Assembly (NCBI RefSeq): GCF_000016125.1
Contig: NC_009135.1
Span: 1,550,001 to 1,614,000 of the forward strand
Reading direction: 5' to 3'
Origin: Methanococcus maripaludis C5
Lineage (GTDB): Archaea; AGJL01; Methanococci; Methanococcales; Methanococcaceae
Length of the DNA: 64,000 bases
Part shown: positions 20,268 through 29,885 of the stretch, piece after piece
Position numbering within the stretch: the first letter of the stretch is position 1
Layout of the letters: each line of letters opens with the position of its first letter
Position numbers and translations under genes: made by a program
The notes under the pieces: model-generated
The model's database searches: none
Told to the model about the DNA's origin: nothing
Seen by the model: only the letters and a program-made list of their open reading frames with translations

Positions 20268-21377
20268 ATGATTGGATTTAGAATGACTTCGAAAAACAAG
20301 TACAGTATCTCAAAATTATATCCGTTGGTAGGCGGGAGTTTATTCAAAGAATTTAATGAAATAATTGAGAATTTAGATTCTTTAGAGATAGTGATATATT
20401 CATTTATGAGTATGCAGGAAAAAGAAGTTTTAAACGAAATAAACGAATTAAAAAAACTTAAAAGAGATATTATTTTAATCGCTGGAGGCCCTCACCCATC
20501 AGGATGTCCAGAAGATACCTTAAATATGGGTTTTGATCACGTTATAATTGGTGAAGGAGAAATTTCGCTACCGAATCTTATAAACTCCATAAAATCAGGA
20601 AAAACCCCTGAAAAAATAATAAAAGGAATACCAATTGAGAATTTTGAGGATTATGAAAAAATCTGGCCCCTTGCACCAATAGAAATTACAAGAGGATGTC
20701 CATACAACTGTAGATTCTGCCAAACTCCGCAGATATTTGGAAAAAATATACGACATAGAAGTATTGAAAGTATCGTAAAAATTGTAAAAACTATGGGGGA
20801 TATCAGGTTTGTAACTCCAAATGCATTTTCATATGGGTCTAAAACCGGAACGAAACCAAATATCGAAAAACTAGAAAAATTGATGAAACACCTTTTTGAA
20901 ATTAAAAAAAGGCTATTTTTTGGAACGTTTCCCTCAGAAGTGAGGCCTGAATTTGTAACTTCAGAAACCCTTGATTTGATAAATAAATACTGTGATAATA
21001 GATACATTCATTTTGGAGCACAGAGTGGTAGTGATGAAGTTTTAAAACATATAAGACGTGGCCACACAGTTTCGGATGTTATAAATGCAGTTGAAACTTC
21101 TAAAAAATGCGATTTGATTCCAAAAGTTGATTTTATATTTGGTTTTCCAAATGAAACAGAAATTCAAAGAAAAGAAAGTATCGATTTGATGAAATACATT
21201 ATAAAAAAGAATGGAAAAGTACATGCACACTACTTCATGTCGCTTTGTGGAACTTACTTTGAAAATAGTACTCCAGAACCTCTTGAAAAGGAAATTCTAG
21301 ATATTTTGGGAAAAATGGCGAAAAAAGGACAGATTACGGGTTCCTGGGGATACCAGTACTCGAAAAATTCAGAATGA
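20268..21377 (+). CDS. B12-binding-like/radical SAM protein, MJ_1487 family
   Basis: A protein of 369 residues with two domains. Residues 40-120 form a Rossmann-like B12-binding-type domain (LIAGGPHPSG, VIIGEGE), and about 135-330 a radical SAM barrel with C-x3-C-x2-C (CPYNCRFC). Members of this class (Fe-S oxidoreductases) methylate or rearrange unreactive carbons; this archaeal subfamily has no assigned substrate. The N-terminal cobalamin-loop DxHxxG is not evident, so cobalamin may not be used. Divergent from a small unknown gene and 4 bp from the convergent DUF2118 gene. Confidence 0.85.
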   Translation: MIGFRMTSKNKYSISKLYPLVGGSLFKEFNEIIENLDSLEIVIYSFMSMQEKEVLNEINELKKLKRDIILIAGGPHPSGCPEDTLNMGFDHVIIGEGEISLPNLINSIKSGKTPEKIIKGIPIENFEDYEKIWPLAPIEITRGCPYNCRFCQTPQIFGKNIRHRSIESIVKIVKTMGDIRFVTPNAFSYGSKTGTKPNIEKLEKLMKHLFEIKKRLFFGTFPSEVRPEFVTSETLDLINKYCDNRYIHFGAQSGSDEVLKHIRRGHTVSDVINAVETSKKCDLIPKVDFIFGFPNETEIQRKESIDLMKYIIKKNGKVHAHYFMSLCGTYFENSTPEPLEKEILDILGKMAKKGQITGSWGYQYSKNSE

Positions 21378-21381
21378 AAAA

Positions 21382-21834
21382 TTATTCTTCAAGCATGTAA
21401 AATACGTAGTTTGCTCTTTCTGAAGGGATTTCATTCATGAATATGACGGTTCCACTTATGGGGGAATTAGCGTACCTCAAATCTCCTTTTTTACTTTTGA
21501 GTGTTGCGAGTCTGTACCCTTTTAAAACCCTGAAACCAAAATCCATTATTGGATAAACTTCATAACCTTCTGCAACTACGGAAACAAGTTTTGTTCCTGC
21601 TTTAAGATAAGTAAATGTGTGTTTATCAGGATATTGAATTAAAACATCTTTTTTTAGCTCGTCTAAACTCAAATATTTGGCTAAATCATCATAAATTACC
21701 CGATAAAGAAGTTTGCCATTTCCAGAATATTCTTCATTTTCTTCTAAAAAAATTATTGCATTTCCATCTTTTTCGATTGCGACACGGTCGCCATCGTTTA
21801 ATTCTCCTTCAACGTAAATTTTAGGAATTTTCAT
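21382..21834 (-). CDS. DUF2118-like protein with biotinyl/lipoyl-type fold
   Basis: A protein of 150 residues. The second half (about 75-148: [44 protein letters not shown]) has the layout of a biotinyl-lipoyl barrel, but the modified lysine motif (MKM/DK) is not seen. I associate it with archaeal family DUF2118 from memory. ATG 21834 follows AGGTG. Convergent with the radical SAM gene and upstream of idsA, about 50 bp apart on the same strand. Function unknown. Confidence 0.7.
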   Translation of the reverse strand: MKIPKIYVEGELNDGDRVAIEKDGNAIIFLEENEEYSGNGKLLYRVIYDDLAKYLSLDELKKDVLIQYPDKHTFTYLKAGTKLVSVVAEGYEVYPIMDFGFRVLKGYRLATLKSKKGDLRYANSPISGTVIFMNEIPSERANYVFYMLEE

Positions 21835-21884
21835 TAAAACACCTTTAAATTTTAAAAAAAGATAAAATAGTTAATTAAAAATAA

Positions 21885-22838
21885 TTAGTGAATTCTTTCA
21901 ATGATAAAATCAGCAATGCTTTCGAGATTCTTTCTTTTTTCCGCATCAAATATTTTTAAGTAATCTTTAGCTTCTTCTGTCGCTTTTTTCATTGTGTTTT
22001 TCGCGTATTCGATAGAATCTGCTAAAATTGCAATTGCTTCGGAAACTTCATCAGCTGTTGCATCTTTGTTTCCCAAAATTTGTAATAATCTTTCTTTTTT
22101 ATCTTCAGAAAGGTTTTCCATTGCGTAAATTACCATCATTGTCTTTTTACCTTCGACAATGTCACTTCCAACAGGTTTTCCGATTGTTTTTTGATCCCCA
22201 ATTAAATCTAAAACATCATCCTGAATTTGGAAAGTCATTCCAATTCTTTTTGCGTAATTACAAAGTGCTTTTCTTTCTTCAGGAGTACAGTTTGCCATAA
22301 CTGCCCCGATTTCTACAGGAGCTACAATTAAAGCACCTGTTTTTTTGGAAATCATGTCAAAGTACTCGTCTAAAGTAGGAAATCTTTCTTCAAATTCCAT
22401 GTCGTCAGTTTGTCCTTCACAAACTTCAACACAGGCTTTTGAAAGCACTTTTAAAACTTCATGAGCCTTTTTACTGTCTTCAATATTTGAAAGAGCTTCG
22501 AAAGCTTTTGCATATAATAAATCTCCAGCTAAAATTGCAATTGGTTCACCATAAATCGTGTGAACTGTTGGCATTCCTCTTCTTTGGTCATCGTTATCCA
22601 TTATATCGTCGTGGACTAACGTATAATTATGAATTAATTCAACAGAAAGTGCTGGTGCCAGTATTTCAGTAATATCATCTTTTTTCAAGAGATATGTTAT
22701 AATTGAAAGGTAAGGCCTTACTCTTTTACCGCCTGCAAGTAAAAGGTGTTTTGACGCACCATAAAGTTTAGTATCCTTTTCCATATATTTTTTGAGTTCA
22801 GAATCGATTTTTGACAATATTTCCCTATCAAACACCAT
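21885..22838 (-). CDS. idsA: geranylgeranyl/farnesyl diphosphate synthase
   Basis: The 317-residue trans-prenyltransferase makes C15-C20 isoprenoid diphosphates for archaeal membrane lipids by joining IPP units. First aspartate-rich motif HDDIMDND, second QIQDDVLD, and the GGKRVRP substrate motif are all present. ATG 22838 follows AGAGGTG. It lies 13 bp downstream of the RNase J gene and near fni, which supplies DMAPP, so this stretch covers lipid precursor synthesis. Confidence 0.94.
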   Translation of the reverse strand: MVFDREILSKIDSELKKYMEKDTKLYGASKHLLLAGGKRVRPYLSIITYLLKKDDITEILAPALSVELIHNYTLVHDDIMDNDDQRRGMPTVHTIYGEPIAILAGDLLYAKAFEALSNIEDSKKAHEVLKVLSKACVEVCEGQTDDMEFEERFPTLDEYFDMISKKTGALIVAPVEIGAVMANCTPEERKALCNYAKRIGMTFQIQDDVLDLIGDQKTIGKPVGSDIVEGKKTMMVIYAMENLSEDKKERLLQILGNKDATADEVSEAIAILADSIEYAKNTMKKATEEAKDYLKIFDAEKRKNLESIADFIIERIH

Positions 22839-22851
22839 TATAGCACCTCTA

Positions 22852-24198
22852 TTAAATTACTCTTTCGAATTTCAAACTTTGACCGTTTCTGAGTAAGTGT
22901 ACATCTTCACCGAGTCTGAATCCTTCTTCTTCTGCTAATTTAGCATATGATGACGTTAAATTAAAATCACCGTGAGCAGGTATTAAGTGTTCTGGTTGTA
23001 ACCATCTTAATATGTCCCTGTGATCTTCTTTTGCCGCGTGTCCAGATACGTGAGCTCCTTTAAATAACCTGACTCCTGCTAACTTTAACCTTGCCTCTAA
23101 TAAATATCTTTGTGCCGCATTCATGGGGTTTGGAATAACATCTGCTGAAAATACAACCTGATCGTATTTTTCAAACCTGAATGCTGTTTTATTAGTTGCC
23201 ATTCTTGATAAAACCGCGCCTTCTTCACCTTGGTGTCCTGTAACAATCATCAGATAGTTTTCTTTTCCGTCTTTCATTACCTGATGGAAAGTTTTATCGA
23301 TTGATGAAGGGTCCCAGCAGATTTTTGTTTCTTTTGGGAATTTAACTAACCCAATGTCTTGTGCAATTCCGCAGTATTTTGACATTGATCTTCCAACAAG
23401 CACTGGAATCCTACCCATTTTTGATGCGATATCTGTAATAGATTTGATTCTTGCAATGTGTGACGAAAAAGTAGTTACTACCACAGCATTGTCTTCATTG
23501 TCAGTCCCTAAAAGGTCGTTTTTCAAAAGGTTTGCAGCGACTCCTTCTGATGCTGTTTTTCCTTCGTAATCAACCCTCGTACTTTCTGAAACCATTGCAA
23601 TTACGCCCTGTTTTCCAATTCTTTTTAATGCCCTGTAATCTGGTTTTTCGCCAACTACTGGGAAATTATCAAATTTAAAGTCGTTTCCATAAACCACTGC
23701 ACCGTAAGGTGTGTGAAGAACTGCCATTGCAGCATCAGGAATACTGTGTGTAATTTTTACAAATTCTAAAGTAATATTTGCTGTTAAATCTAATTTATTT
23801 CCGTTTTCTAAAGTGATTAGAGGATTTCTAACATCAAATTTCTTTTCGCTTAAAATTTCTCTTTTTACGAGTTCTAAAGTATATGGAGTTCCAATAATTG
23901 GAGCGTTGTACCTGTGCGCAAGTTTTGTAATTGCTCCGATGTGGTCGAGGTGTCCGTGCGTTAAAACAATTGCCTTAACCTCTCCTTCAATATTTTTCAT
24001 TACTGTATCGTCTGGAATTACGCCCATCTCGATTAAGTTTAAACTGTGCATTTTTGAGATGTCTGTATCCTCGTGAATCATTATCCTGTCGAGTCTGACA
24101 CCCATGTCGAAAATTATGATCTCACCGTCGATATTTACGGCAGTCATGTTTCTTCCGACTTCCTCGTATCCACCTATTGCGACTACTTCTAACTGCAA
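22852..24198 (-). CDS. rnj: archaeal RNase J (beta-CASP metallo-beta-lactamase)
   Basis: The 448-residue protein has TTG start at 24198 after GGAAGTGAT. Metallo-beta-lactamase motif LTHGHLDHIGAI gives two zinc ions; the beta-CASP insert (about 200-340) and the late HVSGHAAKEDH and PAHGD motifs complete the site. Family members are 5'-3' exoribonucleases that degrade mRNA and mature rRNA. It is placed in front of idsA, as in several archaea; the reason for that linkage is unknown. Confidence 0.93.
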   Translation of the reverse strand: MQLEVVAIGGYEEVGRNMTAVNIDGEIIIFDMGVRLDRIMIHEDTDISKMHSLNLIEMGVIPDDTVMKNIEGEVKAIVLTHGHLDHIGAITKLAHRYNAPIIGTPYTLELVKREILSEKKFDVRNPLITLENGNKLDLTANITLEFVKITHSIPDAAMAVLHTPYGAVVYGNDFKFDNFPVVGEKPDYRALKRIGKQGVIAMVSESTRVDYEGKTASEGVAANLLKNDLLGTDNEDNAVVVTTFSSHIARIKSITDIASKMGRIPVLVGRSMSKYCGIAQDIGLVKFPKETKICWDPSSIDKTFHQVMKDGKENYLMIVTGHQGEEGAVLSRMATNKTAFRFEKYDQVVFSADVIPNPMNAAQRYLLEARLKLAGVRLFKGAHVSGHAAKEDHRDILRWLQPEHLIPAHGDFNLTSSYAKLAEEEGFRLGEDVHLLRNGQSLKFERVI

Positions 24199-24269
24199 AT
24201 TATCACTTCCTTTTTTAAATACCTGAATAAATAAGATTGAAAAAATTCCGATGGATAATATTTAAATTA

Positions 24270-25337
24270 TTAAATCTGATCATTCCAATTCTTTAAATCG
24301 CCTTTTAAAATATATCTGGCAGATTTTAGTTCGTTTATATTATTACTACCTGTTAAAAACATTGTAGTCTTTAATTCTTTAATCATTCTTTCAAGCACAG
24401 TTGTAACAGCTTCTGAAGACTTTAAGGCTGCTTTTAAAATTGGTAAAGCAGTTCCACAGCAGTTTGCACCAATTGCAATTGATTTTGAGATATCGATTCC
24501 AGTCCTGATTCCGCCTGTTGCAATTATTGGCCCTGAAAAGACCGACTTTACTTCCAGAACTGATGCGGCAGTTGGAATTCCCCAGTTAAAATACTGGTTT
24601 GAAAAATTCTTCTGCTCTTCATCTTTTATTCTGTAAAGTTCCACGGCAGCCCAGGAAGTTCCACCGCTTCCGCCAACATCTATCGCGTCAAAACCCATTT
24701 CTTTTAAAAAAATGGTGTCTTTTTTTGAAAATCCTTCGCCAACTTGCTTTGCGATAAATGGGATTTTTCCATGAAGTTTATTGTATTTTGAAATTATTTC
24801 TTTTAAAATATTAAGTCCTTTGAAGTTTACATCGCCTTCGGGCTGTATTGCTTCTTGTAGTGGGTTGAAATGAATTGCCATTGCATCTGCGTCAATCATT
24901 TCTACAGACTTTGAAATAATTTCTTCGTCCCATGAATCTTCCACAAAGTTAACTGCTCCAAGATTTCCAATAATTAAAGAGGAAGTGTGATCCCGTACAA
25001 CAGAATAGGTGTCTTCAAGGTAGCTTTTTGATATAGCAGCCCTTTGAGAACCTACGCCCATACCTAAATTCAGTTCCTCGACAGCAATAGCAATATTTTT
25101 ATTGACTTCCTTTGCTTTAGGATGTCCACCAGTTATTGCTGCTACTATTAACGGAGCATTTAATTTTTTTCCAAAAATTTCGATAGATGTATCGATATCG
25201 TCTAAATCGCAGTTTGATATACCGCTGTGAATTAATTCAACGTCCTCAAGAAGGGTTCCTTTTTGATACTCCACATCACAGTGGTCGCACACAATAAGGT
25301 GTTCCAACTTTCTATATTCAATGCTATTACTATTCAC
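24270..25337 (-). CDS. fni: type 2 isopentenyl-diphosphate isomerase
   Basis: The FMN- and NADPH-dependent enzyme, 355 residues, interconverts IPP and DMAPP. Motifs: AITGGHPKAKEVNKNIA, GVGSQRAAI, the QEAIQPEGD substrate loop and GGSGGTSW FMN-phosphate site. GTG start at 25337 behind GGTGG. It is upstream of RNase J and idsA on the same strand (71 bp gap), giving the order fni, rnj, idsA; product flows from Fni to IdsA. A TTTTTATAAAGG box A sits at about 25381-25390 on the minus strand. Confidence 0.94.
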   Translation of the reverse strand: MNSNSIEYRKLEHLIVCDHCDVEYQKGTLLEDVELIHSGISNCDLDDIDTSIEIFGKKLNAPLIVAAITGGHPKAKEVNKNIAIAVEELNLGMGVGSQRAAISKSYLEDTYSVVRDHTSSLIIGNLGAVNFVEDSWDEEIISKSVEMIDADAMAIHFNPLQEAIQPEGDVNFKGLNILKEIISKYNKLHGKIPFIAKQVGEGFSKKDTIFLKEMGFDAIDVGGSGGTSWAAVELYRIKDEEQKNFSNQYFNWGIPTAASVLEVKSVFSGPIIATGGIRTGIDISKSIAIGANCCGTALPILKAALKSSEAVTTVLERMIKELKTTMFLTGSNNINELKSARYILKGDLKNWNDQI

Positions 25338-25823
25338 GAATAACCACCTATATATTATTATCTAAAGTCCGAAAATTACCTTTATAAAAACAAGGTAAGT
25401 AAATGATAAAAAGCTTTTCTAGATAAAAACAAAAAAAGAATATTGGATTTTTAATTTTAAATTTTTTAATGGATTTAAATTCGGCCTGTTTTTTTAGATT
25501 TTATATTAAATAGGTGGTAAAAAACATATTTTGTGTTACCCCAAACTTATCTTATTTTTTAAATACTTTTGGGTTATTTATGAATCCCATTACTAAAATA
25601 CTGGGGCTTTTGTACATAGTATATAAAATGATTTGTGATTTCACTACTTATCTCTTTTCTGGTTCCATTTCGTTCTTAGAATTGCAATCCTATTTCTTAA
25701 ATTATATATATACTTTTCGAAATATATAAATAGTATCGTGCGAAAACTATATATGAATCGATTTTATTGTTAAATATTCATAATTTTCGATATACGGTAA
25801 TCATTCGATTTGGGGGAATCTCG
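25338..25823. other. 486-bp divergent promoter region fni / gar1-tfb
   Basis: No convincing gene. It holds the fni promoter near 25385 (minus) and several + strand box A candidates for gar1: 25698-25712, 25723-25730 and 25748-25755. An open frame from 25514 starts with GTG after GGTGG but has no recognisable protein character and runs into the promoter, so I do not call it. Confidence 0.5.
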
Positions 25824-26105
25824 TTGGAAAAAATAAATATATTGCACAGAACTCCAAAAGGAAAAATAATTGGGCGTGTTAAAAAACAGCCTCGTTTTAA
25901 TTCACCTGTTGGAATAAAACTTAAAGATAAAATTAAAAAGATCGGTAAAATTTACGATGTATTTGGACCTGTTGAAGAACCTTATGTAAAAATAATCCCC
26001 TATAGTGAAGAGGACGCGGAAAAAACCTTGGAATCCGATCATGTTTTTGTTATGAATGAACAACCCAAAAAACAATCTCGAACCCGTAAAAAAGGAAAAA
26101 GATAA
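25824..26105 (+). CDS. gar1: Gar1, H/ACA RNP subunit
   Basis: A protein of 93 residues, TTG start at 25824 behind GGGGGAA; the frame is open upstream to 25767 but that part overlaps promoter sequence and is not conserved-looking. The core (GKIIGRV, DKIKKIGKIYDVFGPVEEPYVKI) is the Gar1 beta-barrel; the tail is lysine/arginine-rich. Gar1 joins Cbf5, Nop10 and L7Ae in guide-RNA-directed pseudouridylation of rRNA. It precedes tfb by 18 bp, a conserved archaeal pair. Confidence 0.88.
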   Translation: MEKINILHRTPKGKIIGRVKKQPRFNSPVGIKLKDKIKKIGKIYDVFGPVEEPYVKIIPYSEEDAEKTLESDHVFVMNEQPKKQSRTRKKGKR

Positions 26106-26123
26106 CTTTAAGACGGTGTTACC

Positions 26124-27143
26124 ATGAAAGTCGAATCTGTTGTAAAAGAAGAAACCAAAAAGCCTGAAAGAAAGATTAAATTAGCTATTGCAAAACCTGA
26201 AGATTACTCAAATAAAAATGTAATTTTGGAAAAGGAAGAAGAATTAATCTGTCCTGTTTGTGGTAGCAAAAGCATTATTAAAGACTATGAAAGGGCTGAA
26301 ATCGTTTGTGAAATGTGTGGATGCGTTTTACAGCAAAACTTATTTGATGTAGGTCCCGAATGGAGAGCATTTGATCACGAACAGCGTGTGAAAAGAAGTA
26401 GGGTAGGGGCTCCAATGACATATACAATCCACGATAAAGGTTTATCAACAGTTATCGACTGGAGAAATAAAGACAGCTATGGAAAAGATATTTCTGCAGA
26501 TAAAAGAGCTCAACTCTATAGATTAAGAAAATGGCAGAGAAGAATCAGAGTTTCTGATGCATCTGAAAGAAATTTAGCTTTTGCACTTTCTGAACTTGAC
26601 AGAATCGCATCAAAATTGGGTCTTCCAAGAAACGTTAGGGAAAACGCTGCAGTTCTCTACCGGGGCGCTGTAGAAAAGGGATTAATTAGAGGAAGAAGTA
26701 TCGAAGGGGTTGCCGCCGCTGCACTCTATGCTGCATGTAGAAGATGTAAAGTTCCACGAACTCTGGACGAAATTGCAGAAGTTTCTAGAGTTGATAGAAA
26801 AGAAATAGGAAGAACTTATAGATTTATTTCAAGAGAATTAAATATCAGGCTTGCTCCAACAAACCCTGTGGATTACGTTCCTAGATTTGCTTCAGAATTA
26901 AAACTCCCCGGAGAAGTAGAATCAAAAGCAATTTCAATACTGCAAAAAGCAGGGGAAAAAGGCCTTACCAGCAGTAGAGGTCCTACGGGAGTTGCCGCCG
27001 CTGCAATTTATATTGCAAGTGTTTTACAAGGAACTAGGAGAACCCAAAGGGAAGTTGCAGATGTTGCAGGCGTTACTGAGGTTACAATAAGAAATAGATA
27101 CAAAGAACTAACAGAACATTTAGATATTGATGTAACATTATAA
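26124..27143 (+). CDS. tfb: transcription initiation factor TFB
   Basis: The 339-residue archaeal TFIIB has an N-terminal zinc ribbon with CPVCG and CEMCG (about 44-66), a B-finger/linker with the GPEWRAFD motif, and two cyclin folds (about 145-235 and 240-335), each with the GVAAAA(L/I)Y(A/I)A signature. It binds the TBP-promoter complex at BRE and recruits RNA polymerase. No intein is present. ATG 26124 after GGTG. It lies between gar1 and the pilus ATPase gene (9 bp gap). Confidence 0.97.
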   Translation: MKVESVVKEETKKPERKIKLAIAKPEDYSNKNVILEKEEELICPVCGSKSIIKDYERAEIVCEMCGCVLQQNLFDVGPEWRAFDHEQRVKRSRVGAPMTYTIHDKGLSTVIDWRNKDSYGKDISADKRAQLYRLRKWQRRIRVSDASERNLAFALSELDRIASKLGLPRNVRENAAVLYRGAVEKGLIRGRSIEGVAAAALYAACRRCKVPRTLDEIAEVSRVDRKEIGRTYRFISRELNIRLAPTNPVDYVPRFASELKLPGEVESKAISILQKAGEKGLTSSRGPTGVAAAAIYIASVLQGTRRTQREVADVAGVTEVTIRNRYKELTEHLDIDVTL

Positions 27144-27152
27144 GGTGATTAT

Positions 27153-28811
27153 ATGGGGCTTTTTGACAGGATTCAAAATAAAGATTCTAAACCCAATGTC
27201 GCTAAAAAGAATAATAGTTCTGAAAATGTATCTGGAACCCCAAATTTATTCGATAAAACTGAAAAAGTTGAACAAAAAAAAACTGAAATAAAAATGGGAT
27301 TTTCAGTATCGGATAAAGTGAAAAAACAACCTGTTGAAACATTTGAAAGAGAGTCTACTGGATCTGTACTCGATAAATACTTCGTAAAAGTTGATGATAT
27401 TGATTTTGACGTAATTATTGAAAAAGAAGATGGCATTACGAAATACAAAATTCCGGAAATTACCTTAATGAATACTGCTCTTGCAAAATTTTCTGATTTA
27501 GATATTAAAACAATAAAATCTGAACTTTCAGAATCTACAATTCAAAAAATCGGACAAATTCAAGGCTACATTAAAAACTATTCTGAAAAAAATAACTTAC
27601 ATTTAAGAGATATTGAAATACTCCACCTATCACATTATTTTTATTTAATAATTGGAAAATTAGGACTTTTAGAAATTCCATTAAATGATAGTAAATTAGA
27701 AGAAGTAATGGTAAATGGGGTTGAATTACCTGCATTTGTATTCCATAGAAAATATCAGATGTGTGAAACGAATGTTCGACTAGATAGGCACGAAGCTACC
27801 AGGGTTGTTGAAAGTATTGCATATCTTGCAGGTAGGAGCATTGATTCGAGAACTCCGATGCTTGATGCATTTTTACCCGACGGAAGTAGGGTTAACGCCA
27901 CTATGGGAGATGTCACATTAAAAGGAAACACCATTACAATTCATAAATTTAGTGAAGACCCATTAACTATTGTTGATTTGATTAATTTCGGAACCTTTGA
28001 TTTAGAACTCGCTGCATTTCTTTGGCAGGCTGTCGAAGGATACTTTGGTGCAAAACCTGCAAACACCTTGATTGTTGGGGGAACAGGTTCGGGTAAAACC
28101 ACTACATTAAATGTAGTTTCAATGTTTTCGATGTATACTGATAGGATTGTAACTATTGAAGATACTCCAGAGTTACAGGTTCCACTAACACACTTGATAA
28201 AAATGATTACAAGACCTGGAAGGCCGGGGGTCCAAGGCTATGAAATTACGATGGATGATTTAATTAAGAATTCCTTAAGGATGAGACCAGATAGGATCTT
28301 TGTAGGGGAAGTTAGGGGTAGTGAAGCTCATTCATTGCTTGTTGCAATGAACACTGGACATGATGGATGTTCTGGAACCCTGCACGCAAACAGTGCTGAT
28401 GAGGCAATTATCAGATTGGTAAATCCGCCAATGAACGTTCCAAAAGTTATGATGTCTTCAATCGACTTTATTATAAACCAGCAACGTATCAAACGTAATA
28501 AAAAAACTGTTAGAAGAATCCTCGGTGTTGTTGAAATCGGAGGAAGTGGGGAAAATATTACAAAAACTGAACTCTTTAAGTACGATGGAATAAGCGACAG
28601 TGTTGTAAAAACTGGGATTTGTATGTGGGAAGAAGATGTATGCCAGATTGCAGGTATTACTCGAGATGAATTAATGGATGATCGGATTAATAGAAAGAAA
28701 GTACTAAAATACATGGTGAACAATAATATTAGTGATATTAAAAAAGTTGGCGATGTAATTAAACAATATCAGGAAAATCCAGAAAATGTATTGAAACATA
28801 TGTTGGAATGA
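27153..28811 (+). CDS. type IV pilus assembly ATPase (TadA/PilB-like)
   Basis: A secretion ATPase of 552 residues. A variable N-terminus (1-80) precedes the VirB11/GspE core. Walker A GGTGSGKTTT is near residue 309; the Asp box, Walker B (RIFVGEVRG) and His box (HDGCSGTLHANSADEA) follow. It powers assembly of type IV pilin-like fibres at the membrane. Two TadB/TadC-like membrane proteins follow directly, so the three form one machine. From memory these match the M. maripaludis pilus genes distinct from the archaellum fla set. Strangely, it sits 9 bp after tfb. Confidence 0.9.
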   Translation: MGLFDRIQNKDSKPNVAKKNNSSENVSGTPNLFDKTEKVEQKKTEIKMGFSVSDKVKKQPVETFERESTGSVLDKYFVKVDDIDFDVIIEKEDGITKYKIPEITLMNTALAKFSDLDIKTIKSELSESTIQKIGQIQGYIKNYSEKNNLHLRDIEILHLSHYFYLIIGKLGLLEIPLNDSKLEEVMVNGVELPAFVFHRKYQMCETNVRLDRHEATRVVESIAYLAGRSIDSRTPMLDAFLPDGSRVNATMGDVTLKGNTITIHKFSEDPLTIVDLINFGTFDLELAAFLWQAVEGYFGAKPANTLIVGGTGSGKTTTLNVVSMFSMYTDRIVTIEDTPELQVPLTHLIKMITRPGRPGVQGYEITMDDLIKNSLRMRPDRIFVGEVRGSEAHSLLVAMNTGHDGCSGTLHANSADEAIIRLVNPPMNVPKVMMSSIDFIINQQRIKRNKKTVRRILGVVEIGGSGENITKTELFKYDGISDSVVKTGICMWEEDVCQIAGITRDELMDDRINRKKVLKYMVNNNISDIKKVGDVIKQYQENPENVLKHMLE

Positions 28812-28822
28812 TCGTGGTTTAG

Positions 28823-29881
28823 ATGAAAGTAAAAACTGAAAAAAAACAGAGTATTTTCGATAAACTAACCAATATATTAAAAAGAGTTAAAACTCCGAAA
28901 AAAAGAAAAGTATCACGAGTTGGAAGATCCGAATACTTAAAAAAAATATTTGAGAGAAAAACAGAAATAGAACATGATGATGATATTTTAGAGTTTTATG
29001 AACCTTATATTGATGAAACTCCGGAAGTAAGTATTGATTTGGACGATTTACTTTTTGAAAAGGGGGAATTTGGTGCATTAGGGGGATATTCTAGATCTTT
29101 TTCATACTGGGTTACAAATACGTCATTTTTACCATCTAAAAGAGATTATCAATATGCCGGTATTGCTGATGAACGAGTTTATTTCTTAAAAATGATGATT
29201 GTGGCCATTAGTGTAATTATTTTGTTTATATTGTATGGAATATTAATAGGTAATATAATTTCAAGTTTTTTGAATGGGGCACTTTTAGCTGTGATTGTTG
29301 TTATTGGAGGCATATTTTATCCAAAACTAAAATTAACCTTGTTTAGGGGGGAAATTAAAATTCAAGTCTTGATGAGTATTTTGCACCTTATTTCCATGCT
29401 AAATTCAGGCGCGTCTATTCAGGAATCTTTGAAAAATATTGCAAATAATCCAGAATATGGAATTACTTCTTTTGAATTTAGAAGTGTTATAAAAGATATT
29501 AATCAGGGTGGTTATAACTTCGTAGAAGCGCTTGAAAGGGCCAAATTAAGAACTAAAATATTTATAATGAGACAGCTTTATGATCAGCTTATTCTTGCAG
29601 CAAATAAAGGTGGAACTCAGCTTTTACTTGAAAATTTATATAATGAAATAGTTAGAGAATCTTTATCAAAAATAGACAGTTCAAAATTCCAAATATCAAA
29701 TTTAGGTAACTTAATATTTGGTATTGGATTAATTATTCCCTTTTCCGGGATGATACAATCTGCATTAGGTGCTCAGCAAGGATTTGACGGCATTATAAAT
29801 GCAGTTGATCTTGTAATGGGAAAAATAGGATTAATGTCAACAGTTATATTTACCATCTTTATTAAAATGAAGATTGAGTGA
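28823..29881 (+). CDS. pilus platform membrane protein 1 (TadC/GspF-like)
   Basis: The 352-residue protein has a charged cytoplasmic N-terminus (1-125), two membrane spans (about 132-170), a helical cytoplasmic T2SSF-type segment with MLNSGASIQESLKNIANN, and further spans at the end. Such proteins form the inner-membrane platform of type IV pili together with the ATPase. It starts 11 bp after the ATPase stop and ends 4 bp before the second platform gene. The long charged N-terminal part may contact the ATPase. Confidence 0.82.
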   Translation: MKVKTEKKQSIFDKLTNILKRVKTPKKRKVSRVGRSEYLKKIFERKTEIEHDDDILEFYEPYIDETPEVSIDLDDLLFEKGEFGALGGYSRSFSYWVTNTSFLPSKRDYQYAGIADERVYFLKMMIVAISVIILFILYGILIGNIISSFLNGALLAVIVVIGGIFYPKLKLTLFRGEIKIQVLMSILHLISMLNSGASIQESLKNIANNPEYGITSFEFRSVIKDINQGGYNFVEALERAKLRTKIFIMRQLYDQLILAANKGGTQLLLENLYNEIVRESLSKIDSSKFQISNLGNLIFGIGLIIPFSGMIQSALGAQQGFDGIINAVDLVMGKIGLMSTVIFTIFIKMKIE

Positions 29882-29885
29882 AATT

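Noticed and set aside
25514-25729. 71-codon + strand frame with GTG start after GGTGG in the fni/gar1 gap
   Set aside because: Composition is not protein-like, it has no motif and it runs through the gar1 promoter elements.
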